Shown: piece after piece, positions 18,157 to 29,359 of the stretch | How positions within the stretch are numbered: position 1 is the stretch's first letter | Layout of the letters: each line of letters starts with the position of its first letter | From: Azospirillum brasilense | Lineage (GTDB): Bacteria > Pseudomonadota > Alphaproteobacteria > Azospirillales > Azospirillaceae | NCBI RefSeq assembly: GCF_003349955.1 | Contig: NZ_QLKQ01000023.1 | Location: 1-64,000 of the forward strand | Length of the DNA stretch: 64,000 bases | Direction: 5' to 3' | Translations under genes and position numbers: made by a program | Notes under the pieces: generated by a model | Seen by the model: only the letters and a program-made list of their open reading frames with translations | Database searches by the model: none | What the model was told of the DNA's origin: nothing

Positions 18157-18891
18157 TCAGGTGAGGATGGGGGTGTGTTCCGAGATGGGTTCCTTATGGA
18201 GTTCCAGCCGCAGGCACCCGCGCAGGGCGGCGGCGTAGATCAGGTTCCGAAGCGGCGTGGGCGGATCGGTCGGCGCGGCGGGGCGCCAGTCAGAGAGGGC
18301 GCGTTCGAGTTCGCCGAGTGTCGCGGGCGCGCGGGCGAGGGCGGCGGGGAGGGCGAGGAGAAAGTCCTCCGGCGGCTCGACGGCGCCTCCGGCCAGGACG
18401 GCCTTGGCGTTGCCGAGACGGGGTTGGCGGGCAACCTCCGCCTCGGTGACGGCGACGTAGTGAATCGCGCGCGCGGAGTAGTGATCCGCGACGGCATCGA
18501 CCAATCGGCCCTTGGCGCCGTCGAGGTTGCCGAACACGTCCACCATCACCGTGTGCGCCCTTCCGCTGGCGTCGGCCACCTCCACCTTGAACTGGACCCG
18601 ATGTTCGCGGATCTCGCCGTCGACGTTGACCGCGATGGCGTCCTGGCGGCCCTCGTAGGACCGGACCTCGGGGGCGGACTCCAGGAGGTGCATGAAGTCC
18701 CGCTCCGCCTCTCGCTTCCACGGCATCGGGATACCGTTCTTCCGGCTGGCGACGAGGCCGCGTTCGTTGCGGTTCCTCTGGACGGTGGTCTCGCCGCCGT
18801 TCTTCCGCGGCGGAGTCCGGACATCCGGGGCTGGGCCATCGGTCCCGAAGGAAGCCTCTTCCGGACCGGCGACGTCGTCGTCTTCGTTCAT
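18157..18891 (-). CDS. TnsA-like protein, probably catalytically inactive
   Basis: A 244-residue protein first in the transposition operon. ATG 18891 has GGAGGG about 6 nt upstream. The segment KREAERDFMHLLESAPEVRSYEG corresponds to the TnsA endonuclease start (an E-x-x-R-D-F helix, then a V-x-x-F/Y strand). The C-terminal part has HYVAVTEAEVARQPRLGNAK, like the end of TnsA domains. Where active TnsA has P-D-F and E-V-K, this protein reads VQFKVEV and MVDVFGN, so the acidic and Lys/Gln catalytic residues seem to be lost. Without TnsA cutting the 5' strands, transposition would be replicative, giving cointegrates. The alignment was made by eye. Confidence 0.7.
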   Translation of the reverse strand: MNEDDDVAGPEEASFGTDGPAPDVRTPPRKNGGETTVQRNRNERGLVASRKNGIPMPWKREAERDFMHLLESAPEVRSYEGRQDAIAVNVDGEIREHRVQFKVEVADASGRAHTVMVDVFGNLDGAKGRLVDAVADHYSARAIHYVAVTEAEVARQPRLGNAKAVLAGGAVEPPEDFLLALPAALARAPATLGELERALSDWRPAAPTDPPTPLRNLIYAAALRGCLRLELHKEPISEHTPILT

Positions 18892-19086
18892 GTGGTCCCT
18901 CCACCTCATGCGCTGCCATGCGGACCAGGACATCGGTCTTCCTGGTTCGCACCCCGTCCCTTGTCGGGCATATATTCCCATGACCCAGCCGCGCTGAGAA
19001 CACAACGGGAACATTTACCGGCGCACGGATGCAGTCGGGGTACGCCCGGGGGTAGTCCGATCCGGCACCGTTTCCGACGATGGCGC

Positions 19087-19216
19087 CGATGGTTCCGGCC
19101 GGTCGGACCGATCGGATGGGTTACTGCTCCGCCTCCGGTCCGCCGACGCACCGGATGGGAGAGGATGGCTTCTCCCGTGTGTTCCCTGTGTCCTTCGCCC
19201 CTACTCGATGGTTCCG
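19087..19216 (+). repeat. Pair of CGATGGTTCCG direct repeats
   Basis: Exact 11-bp copies at 19087-19097 and 19206-19216, 119 bp apart, in the region where transposase-binding repeats would be expected. A third copy was not found, so function is uncertain. Confidence 0.35.
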
Positions 19217-19382
19217 TGAAGGAGAAATGCGAAGATGATGGAGCGCGGGTGTCCTCGAAGCAACGAGCGAATATTCTCAGGACCGCTTTCGGGCGCACCT
19301 ATCCTTTTCTGGTCTGTCTTTAGGCGCCGGGGCTTCGGGGATCTATCTTCGCGAGTACGGGAAAGGAAAGGGGCGATTACAC

Positions 19383-19393
19383 TGTCAACATTG
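19383..19393 (+). repeat. TGTCAACATTG, inner copy of inverted pair
   Basis: Perfect inverted match to 19528-19538. May be an internal transposase-binding site or one end of a 156-bp miniature element; no target duplication flanks the pair. Confidence 0.4.
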
Positions 19394-19527
19394 AGGGACG
19401 CCCGACGCTCTGGGGCGGTGGCGAGCGGTGCCAAGGACAGTTTGAGGGGCGCGGCCCGGGGGTGTGGGCGGGGCGCGTTTCGCCGACCGGGTTACCTCGC
19501 ATCCTCCGCCCGGTCGGCGGGGACGGG

Positions 19528-19538
19528 CAATGTTGACA
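19528..19538 (-). repeat. Candidate right end of the Tn7/Tn5053-like element
   Basis: CAATGTTGACA; read inward it begins TGTCAACATTG. Tn5053-group ends start TGTCA. It lies 53 bp before the gyrB terminator and on the TnsA-like side of the module, as the right end of Tn7 does relative to glmS. A matching left end was not found in the window. Confidence 0.4.
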
Positions 19539-19590
19539 AGCGGCGCGCCGAGGCTCTCAAAGAGAGGCTAGGAATGTTTCCCGCAATCTC

Positions 19591-19630
19591 AAAAAGAAAA
19601 GCGAGGCGGGGTGTTCCACCCGCCTCGCTT
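19591..19630 (-). terminator. Rho-independent terminator of gyrB
   Basis: On the minus strand a 12-bp GC-rich stem (AAGCGAGGCGGG pairing with its complement, short loop) is followed by TTTTCTTTTT. It begins 44 nt after the gyrB stop codon. Confidence 0.85.
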
Positions 19631-19673
19631 AATGTGGCGAAACCTCGGTTTATCAGACAACCGACAAATTTCC

Positions 19674-23473
<3,800 letters not shown>

Positions 23474-23571
23474 AGCGTCCGATCCGGGATGCGGGGGCCG
23501 GGCCGCCGCACCCCGTCAGACACGGGGTCCGGAGCGCGCCGGCCCGAAAAGCGCCGATCCATCCGGACCGG

Positions 23572-24717
23572 TCACACACGCATCGGCATCAACACGTAAA
23601 GGGCCGTGGCGTCGGCGACGTCGCGCACGATGGTCGGCGACGCGGCGTCGGCCAGCGAGAAGCGCGCGCCCTCGCCCTCGATCTGCTGCGTGATATCAAG
23701 CAGATAGCGAGAGTTGAAGCCGATTTCCAGGGGGCCTTCCTGGTAATTGACCTCCAGCTCCTCGGTGGCGCTGCCGGCTTCGGGGCTGGTGGCGGACAGG
23801 GTCAGCGTGCCGCGGGTCAGCGACAGCTTCACCGCCCGGCTCTTCTCGGTGGAGATGGTGGCGACGCGGTCCACGGCGGCGGCGAACAGCTTGGCGTCCA
23901 CCTCCATCGTCTTGTCGTTGCCGACCGGGATGACCCGCTCGTAATCCGGGAAGGTGCCGTCGATCAGCTTGGAGGTCACCACCACCGAATCGAAGGCGAA
24001 GCGGATCTTGTTGTCCGACAGCGACAGCTCGATGCGGTCGGCGGCCTCGTCGATCAGCTTGCGGATCTCGTTGACGGTCTTGCGCGGAACGATGACGCCG
24101 GGAATGCCGGCGGCGCCCTCCGGCAGCGGCATCTCGACCCGCGCCAGACGGTGGCCGTCGGTCGCCACGGCGCGCAGCACCGGCAGCTCGGCCCCGCCGG
24201 CCTTGGCCTTGGCGGCATGCAGGTAGATGCCGTTGAGGTAGTAGCGCGTCTCTTCGGTCGAGATGGCGAAGCGCGTGCGGTCGACCAGCGCCCGCAGATC
24301 GCCCGCCGTCAGGTCGAAGCGGTGCGGCAGGTCGCCGCCGGAGAGCTGCGGGAAATCATCGACCGGCAGGCAGGACAGCTTGAACTGCGAGCGGCCGGCG
24401 CGCAGCGTCAGGATCGTGCCGTCGCCGCCCCCATTCGGGCCGCCGATGTCCAGCTCCACCTGGCTGCCGTCGGGCAGCTTGCGCACGATGTCGTACAGCG
24501 TGTGGGCCGGGGCGGTGGTGCCGCCGGAGCGGGTCACCGTGGCCGGGACCGTCTCGACGATCTCCAGGTCCATGTCGGTGGCGGCCAGCGACAGCTCGCC
24601 GTCGCTCGCCCGCAGCAGCACGTTGGACAGAATGGGGATGGTGTTCCTGCGCTCCACCACGCTCTGCACATGACCAAGGGACCGGAGAAGGGCGGCGCGT
24701 TCGATGATGATGTTCAT
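23572..24717 (-). CDS. dnaN: DNA polymerase III beta sliding clamp
   Basis: A 381-residue sliding clamp. ATG 24717 gives the standard N-terminus MNIIIERAALLRSLGHVQSV followed by RRNTIPILSNVLL. An upstream in-frame start at 24822 lacks conservation. The C-terminus ends in VLMPMRV, the conserved P-M-R-x end that forms part of the client-binding pocket. It is about 15 residues longer than the E. coli protein, with small glycine-rich insertions (IGGPNGGGDGT). It heads the dnaN-recF-gyrB cluster; dnaA is not adjacent here. Confidence 0.98.
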   Translation of the reverse strand: MNIIIERAALLRSLGHVQSVVERRNTIPILSNVLLRASDGELSLAATDMDLEIVETVPATVTRSGGTTAPAHTLYDIVRKLPDGSQVELDIGGPNGGGDGTILTLRAGRSQFKLSCLPVDDFPQLSGGDLPHRFDLTAGDLRALVDRTRFAISTEETRYYLNGIYLHAAKAKAGGAELPVLRAVATDGHRLARVEMPLPEGAAGIPGVIVPRKTVNEIRKLIDEAADRIELSLSDNKIRFAFDSVVVTSKLIDGTFPDYERVIPVGNDKTMEVDAKLFAAAVDRVATISTEKSRAVKLSLTRGTLTLSATSPEAGSATEELEVNYQEGPLEIGFNSRYLLDITQQIEGEGARFSLADAASPTIVRDVADATALYVLMPMRV

Positions 24718-24979
24718 GCTGGTCGTCGTCTCGGCAGGTCGTGTTTTTTGCGATTCGCAGGCGTACCCATGCCGGTCCGGCCGCAATCCAGCGGGCCGGA
24801 ACGGGGGCGCATGATACCACAACGTCGGTTTTGCCGAACCAAATTCGTTCGGCGCGGTCGGGCGGTCGCCGGAAACGACGATTCCAGCCCATCCGGAGGC
24901 CCGTGACGCCCCCGCGGGGTGCCGCCGTAGGGGGATTGCGGCCGGGGCGGGAGGGCACGCGATTCGCGTCGCCGCGACT

Positions 24980-25861
24980 CTACCGCCCGCTCTCCGCCGC
25001 GAATTGCGCGTCCAGGCCGGCGCGGTAGTCCGGGTAGGCCAGCGCGACGCCGAGCTGGCGCTTGATGCGGTCGTTCTTCACCCGGCGGCAGTCGGCGTAG
25101 AAGCTGGCGGCCATTGGCGACAGCCCGGCCTCCTCGAAGGGCACCAGCGGCGGCGGCTCGACGCCCAGCAGGCCGCAGGCGTAGCTCACCACCTCGTGGG
25201 AGGGGGAGGGCAGGTCGTCGGCGACGTTGTAGACCGCGCCCAGCGTCGGCTTGTCCATCGAGGCGCGCAGCGTCGCCGCGATGTCCTCCACATGGATGCG
25301 GCTGAACACCTGTCCAGGCTTGTCCACCCGCCGGGCGGTGCCGTCGCGCACGTTGTCCAGCGCGCTGCGCCCCGGCCCGTAGATGCCGGCCAGCCGGAAG
25401 AGATGCATCGGCACGCCGTACTGACGGTAGAGGTTCAGCCAGCCGCGCTCCGCCTCGACGCGGCGCTTCTGCCGCTCGCCGGTCGGGCGCAGCCACGCTG
25501 CCTCGCCCACCCATTCGCCCTGGGTGTCGCCATACACCCCGGTGGTGGAGAGGTAGCCGGCCCAGTCGAGCGTCCGCAGGTCCGCCAGATCCATGGCGTG
25601 CTGGTCGAGCACCGGGTCGCCCCGCTCGTCGGGCGGGACGCTGACCAGCAGGTGGGTGGTGCCGGCGAGCGCCGCGCGGGCGTCGTCCAGCGGGCGGCCC
25701 CGGTCGAACAGGAACGCCTCGATGCCCTGCGCCTCCAGGGCGGCGCGCTTGTCCTCGCCGCGGCAGGTGGCGGCGATCCGCCAGCCCTCGGCCTTCAGCC
25801 GGTCGGCGAACACGCGGGCGGTGAAGCCCAGGCCGAAGACGAACAGACGGGGTGAAGCCAT
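24980..25861 (-). CDS. SDR-type NAD(P)-binding protein (YeeZ-like)
   Basis: A 293-residue atypical short-chain dehydrogenase. It begins MASPRLFVFGLGFTARVFA, a Rossmann fold with G-x-G-F as in YeeZ-like sugar-nucleotide epimerase relatives. ATG 25861 is preferred; an ATG at 25927 would add 22 residues overlapping the divergent gene. STTGVYGD marks the Ser/Thr region of the active site, but the usual Y-x3-K is not evident, which is typical of atypical SDRs. IHVEDIA, late in the protein, is also typical. Substrate unknown. It is divergent from the TPR gene, starts 52 bp apart. Confidence 0.8.
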   Translation of the reverse strand: MASPRLFVFGLGFTARVFADRLKAEGWRIAATCRGEDKRAALEAQGIEAFLFDRGRPLDDARAALAGTTHLLVSVPPDERGDPVLDQHAMDLADLRTLDWAGYLSTTGVYGDTQGEWVGEAAWLRPTGERQKRRVEAERGWLNLYRQYGVPMHLFRLAGIYGPGRSALDNVRDGTARRVDKPGQVFSRIHVEDIAATLRASMDKPTLGAVYNVADDLPSPSHEVVSYACGLLGVEPPPLVPFEEAGLSPMAASFYADCRRVKNDRIKRQLGVALAYPDYRAGLDAQFAAESGR

Positions 25862-25913
25862 GTCTTGCGGGGTCCTTGCGTCGGAAGCGGCAATGACGGA
25901 GTGTAAGGCCGCC

Positions 25914-26729
25914 ATGAACCGACGCAACGCTTACCTCATCACGGCCGCGCTGGCGCTCCTGTCCGCCGGCCCAGCCTTCTCCGCTCCCGCCGTCGATCAC
26001 AACCGGGAGTTCCAGGCCTGCCTGACGCTGGCCGAAAAGCGCCCGGCCGAGGCGCTGGAAAGCGCGCAGACCTGGCTGAACCGCGGCGGCGGCGACCATG
26101 CCCGGCTGTGCCAGGCGCTGGCGCTGTTCCACAAGGGCGACTTCACCACCGCCGGGGCGCGGCTGGAGGAGTTGGCCCCAGTGCTGGGCAAGGACGACCC
26201 GAAGGCCGGGGCCTCGATTCTCGGGCGTGCGGGCTGGGCGTGGCTGCGCGCCGGTGACAATGTGCGGGCGGAGCGGGCCTACAGCCGCGCCCTGGCGCTC
26301 CAGCCGGACGACGTGGACCTGCTGATCGACCGCGCCATCGCGCGGGCCGAGACGGAGCGCTTCTGGGACGCCGTGGCCGATCTGGACGCGGCGTTGAAGA
26401 GGGACCCGCGGCGCGCCGAGGCCTATCTCTACCGCGCCGCCGCCCACAAGGCGCTGGCCAACGACCGGCAGGCCGTCGCCGACATCGACCGCGCGCTGGA
26501 GTTGCGTCCCGGCGACCCCGACGCGCTGCTGCTGCGCGCGACCATCAAGGCGCAGACTGGGAATCTGCCGGGCGCGCGGGAGGACTGGAGCCAGATCGTC
26601 CGCAACACGCCGAACAGCGCGGCGGCGAAGACGGCGCAGGCCAACCTCGACCGCTCCGCCAAGGCGCCGGCGTCCGCACCGGTGGTCAAGGGCGACGCGA
26701 AGGCCGGGGCAGCTTCCGCAAAGCCATAA
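25914..26729 (+). CDS. Exported TPR-repeat protein
   Basis: A 271-residue protein with a Sec signal peptide (RRNAYLITAALALLSAGPAF, cleavage near AFSA). Several tetratricopeptide repeats follow from about residue 85: AGDNVRAERAYSRALALQP, RFWDAVADLDAALKRDP and DRQAVADIDRALELRP. The C-terminus is a low-complexity Ala/Lys/Pro tail. TPRs are protein-interaction scaffolds; this one should act in the periplasm. An in-frame ATG at 25893 is possible but would weaken the signal peptide. It lies upstream of the feo operon by 145 bp, with no sign of a shared function. Confidence 0.8.
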   Translation: MNRRNAYLITAALALLSAGPAFSAPAVDHNREFQACLTLAEKRPAEALESAQTWLNRGGGDHARLCQALALFHKGDFTTAGARLEELAPVLGKDDPKAGASILGRAGWAWLRAGDNVRAERAYSRALALQPDDVDLLIDRAIARAETERFWDAVADLDAALKRDPRRAEAYLYRAAAHKALANDRQAVADIDRALELRPGDPDALLLRATIKAQTGNLPGAREDWSQIVRNTPNSAAAKTAQANLDRSAKAPASAPVVKGDAKAGAASAKP

Positions 26730-26874
26730 TAAAATTGTGGTCGTTACGCTAATTTCACAGGGCTCCTGCGACATTTGGCGGCTGGACGAGTGCGAACGCT
26801 TCGCAGGATCATCCGCGGCGAAGAGGGGCGGACAGGAACGCGCCCCCCACCTCCCGGTGCGATCAGGTGCAGCC

Positions 26875-27174
26875 ATGAGCGGTCATCCCACCCCCGAAAC
26901 CGGCCAGTCCCCCGGCGGACGGCATTTGGGCGAGTTGAAGAAGGGCGAGCGCGCCCGCGTGACCGGCGTCGATGAGCGAGGGGTCGTCACCACCCTTCCC
27001 GAAGGGGAGCTGGAGCGGCGCATGATCGAGATGGGGCTGGTCGAAGGCTCCCACGTCGAGGTCCTGCACGAAGCCTTTCCGGGCCGCGACCCCATCGCCA
27101 TCCGCGTGAACGAGCACACTCTGGCGCTACGCCGCGCCGAGGCGCGCGCCGTGCGGGTGGCGCCCGCCGCCTGA
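26875..27174 (+). CDS. feoA: Ferrous iron transport protein A
   Basis: A 99-residue SH3-like protein. After a polar lead of about 20 residues comes the FeoA core: LGELKKGERARVTGV, RRMIEMGLVEGSHVEVLHEAF, DPIAIRVNEHTLALRRAEA. FeoA binds the cytoplasmic side of FeoB and is needed for Fe(II) uptake. It is 67 bp upstream of feoB on the same strand. A Fur-type box would be expected in the 145-bp region upstream; the stretch around 26730-26760 is AT-richer but I cannot define a box. Confidence 0.93.
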   Translation: MSGHPTPETGQSPGGRHLGELKKGERARVTGVDERGVVTTLPEGELERRMIEMGLVEGSHVEVLHEAFPGRDPIAIRVNEHTLALRRAEARAVRVAPAA

Positions 27175-27241
27175 CGCCCGCCATCTGACCCACGGCGTCA
27201 TCTCCTTCCTTCAAAGCGACCTCCTGTAAGGACATCCGGCC

Positions 27242-29131
27242 ATGTCGGTCCTGGACTCCGCCCTGCCGCCGCGCATCGCGCTGGTCGGCAACCCGAACTG
27301 TGGCAAGACCGCCCTGTTCAACGCCCTCACCGGCTCCCGCCAGAAGGTGGCGAACTACCCCGGCGTCACCGTGGAACGGAAGATCGGGCATTTCGTCAGC
27401 CCGCTCGGCCGCCGCGTCCAGGTGATCGACCTGCCGGGCACCTACAGCCTGCGCGCCCGCTCCCCCGACGAGGAGGTGACCCGCGACGTCGTGCTCGGCC
27501 GCTTCTCGCACGAGGACAGCCCCGACCTGCTGGTCTGCGTCGCCGACGCCACCAACCTGCGCCTGAACCTGCGGCTGGTGGTGGAGCTGAAGCGGCTGGG
27601 CCGTCCGATCATCCTGGCGCTGAACATGATGGACGCGGCGGAGAAGCGCGGCTGCCGCATCGACGCGGCGGCGCTGTCGGCCGCGCTCGGCGTGCCGGTG
27701 GTGCCGACCGTCGCCATCCGCCGCGGCGGCGTCCAGCCGCTGCTGGAGCAGATCGATGGCGCCATGGCCATGGCGACCGATGCGGCGGAGAATCCTGCGT
27801 CCTGCGGCTGGAGCGAACCGTCCTCGCGCGACCTTCGGGCCTACCACCAGGAGGTCGAGGGGCTGCTGGCCGGCTGTGTGGCTGACGCCGGCCTGCCGCC
27901 GCTGGCGACCCGGCGGGTGGACGCGGTCCTGCTGCACCCGGTGTTCGGGCTGGCCTTCCTGTTCCTCGTGCTGTTCCTGATGTTCCAGGCGGTGTTCGCC
28001 TGGGCCGAGGCGCCGATGAACCTGATCGACGGCGCGGTCAGCGGGCTCAAGGACTGGGTCGCCGCCACCCTGCCGGACGGCGCGTTGCGCAGCCTGCTGA
28101 CCGACGGGATCATCGCCGGGGTGGGCAGCGTGGTCATCTTCCTGCCGCAGATCCTCGTGCTGTTCTTCTTCATCCTGGTGCTGGAGGCGACCGGCTATCT
28201 CGCCCGCGCCGCCTTCCTGCTCGACCGGCTGATGGGCGGGGTGGGGCTGCACGGGCGGGCCTTCATCCCGCTGCTGTCCAGCTTCGCCTGCGCGGTGCCC
28301 GGCGTCATGGCGGCGCGCACCATCGAGAACCGGGCCGACCGGCTGGCGACCATCATGATCGCCCCGCTGATGACCTGCTCGGCCCGGCTGCCGGTCTACA
28401 CGCTGCTGATCGCGGCCTTCGTGCCGGACCGTCCGCTGCTGGGCGGGCTGGTCGGGCTTCCGGGGCTGGTGATGTTCGCGCTCTACGCCGCCGGCATCCT
28501 GTCGGCGCTGGCCGTCGCCTTCGTTCTGAAGGGCACGGTGTTCAAGGGCGCGCGCGAGCCGCTGCTGATGGAACTGCCGGCCTACCGCCTGCCCAACCCG
28601 CGCGACATCGCGCTGGGCCTGTTCGAGCGGGCCAAGGTCTTCCTGGCGCGCGCGGGCACGACGATCTTCGCGCTGATGATCGTCATGTGGTTCCTGGCGA
28701 GCTTCCCCGGCGCGCCGGAGGGGGCGACCGAGCCGGCCATCCAGTATTCCATCGCCGGCATGATCGGCCACGCGCTGGAACCGCTGCTGGCGCCCATCGG
28801 CTTCACCTGGCAGATCGCCGTGGCGCTGGTGCCGGGCATCGCGGCGCGCGAGGTGGCGGTCGGCGTGCTGGGCACGATCTACGCGCTGAGCGAGAGCGGC
28901 GACGCGCTGCAATCCTCGCTGGCCGGGGCGCTGGCCGCCTCCTGGAGCCTGCCGACCGCCCTGTCGCTGCTCGCCTGGTACGTCTTCGCACCGCAATGCG
29001 TCGCCACCCTGTCGGTGGTGAAGCGGGAGACCAACGGCTGGTTCTGGCCGGCGGTGATGTTCGTCTACATGATCACGCTGGCCTACGGGGCGAGCTTCAT
29101 CACCTACCGCGTCGCCTTGGCGTTGCTGTGA
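27242..29131 (+). CDS. feoB: Ferrous iron transporter FeoB
   Basis: A 629-residue inner-membrane Fe(II) transporter with an N-terminal GTPase. G1 is GNPNCGKT, G2 lies in YPGVTVE, G3 is DLPGTYSL and G4 is NMMD. A membrane domain follows from about residue 230 with two Gate regions (the conserved CAVPGVMAARTIENRADRL segment and a later NxxAA-type repeat, VPGIAAREVAVGVLGTIYA). It is shorter than the E. coli protein (773), as is common in alphaproteobacteria. ATG 27242 is preceded by GTAAGGA. It is followed 35 bp later by a Cys-rich small membrane protein. Confidence 0.96.
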   Translation: MSVLDSALPPRIALVGNPNCGKTALFNALTGSRQKVANYPGVTVERKIGHFVSPLGRRVQVIDLPGTYSLRARSPDEEVTRDVVLGRFSHEDSPDLLVCVADATNLRLNLRLVVELKRLGRPIILALNMMDAAEKRGCRIDAAALSAALGVPVVPTVAIRRGGVQPLLEQIDGAMAMATDAAENPASCGWSEPSSRDLRAYHQEVEGLLAGCVADAGLPPLATRRVDAVLLHPVFGLAFLFLVLFLMFQAVFAWAEAPMNLIDGAVSGLKDWVAATLPDGALRSLLTDGIIAGVGSVVIFLPQILVLFFFILVLEATGYLARAAFLLDRLMGGVGLHGRAFIPLLSSFACAVPGVMAARTIENRADRLATIMIAPLMTCSARLPVYTLLIAAFVPDRPLLGGLVGLPGLVMFALYAAGILSALAVAFVLKGTVFKGAREPLLMELPAYRLPNPRDIALGLFERAKVFLARAGTTIFALMIVMWFLASFPGAPEGATEPAIQYSIAGMIGHALEPLLAPIGFTWQIAVALVPGIAAREVAVGVLGTIYALSESGDALQSSLAGALAASWSLPTALSLLAWYVFAPQCVATLSVVKRETNGWFWPAVMFVYMITLAYGASFITYRVALALL

Positions 29132-29166
29132 GGGGCGCTGCTGTAAGGGAAGGGGAGGGCACGGCC

Positions 29167-29349
29167 ATGTGGCAGGATCTGCTGGTCGCCGTGGTGGTGG
29201 CGCTGGCCGCGGCGTGGACGGTGTGGCGAGTGATCCTGCCGGCCGGGCTGCGCGCCCGCCTGCTGGGCAGGGCCGCGCCGAAGGGCTCTGGCTGCGGCGG
29301 CGGGTGCAAGGGCTGCGGCCCGGCCGGCGGCGGTTCAGGCTGCCATTGA
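29167..29349 (+). CDS. FeoB-associated Cys-rich small membrane protein
   Basis: A 60-residue protein: one transmembrane helix (LLVAVVVALAAAWTVWRVI), then a basic stretch, then a Cys/Gly tail CGGGCKGCGP ending GSGCH. This is the typical layout of the FeoB-associated Cys-rich family, which takes the place of FeoC in many genomes. The tail may bind iron or an iron-sulphur cluster. It is the third gene of the feo operon. Confidence 0.85.
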   Translation: MWQDLLVAVVVALAAAWTVWRVILPAGLRARLLGRAAPKGSGCGGGCKGCGPAGGGSGCH

Positions 29350-29359
29350 GCCGGAGCCC

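Larger units (their letters stand above)
18892..19673. other. Non-coding end region of the transposon and gyrB downstream region
   Basis: These 782 bp between the TnsA-like gene and gyrB hold no convincing gene. They contain the promoter of the transposition operon, an 11-bp direct repeat CGATGGTTCCG (19087-19097 and 19206-19216), an 11-bp inverted pair TGTCAACATTG (19383-19393 and 19528-19538), and the gyrB terminator. I infer the right end of the Tn7/Tn5053-like element is here, most likely at 19538, where the outer edge reads TGTCA inward as in Tn5053-type ends. Confidence 0.5.

Noticed and set aside
18892..19600. A CRISPR array or guide-RNA locus next to the Tn7-like genes (a CRISPR-associated transposon).
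   Set aside because: No regularly spaced repeats or cas-like genes exist anywhere in the island; TniQ is of the long TnsD-like kind.
23474..23571. A separate small gene between recF and dnaN.
   Set aside because: Frames here are overlaps from shadow reading; no start with a Shine-Dalgarno or conserved sequence.
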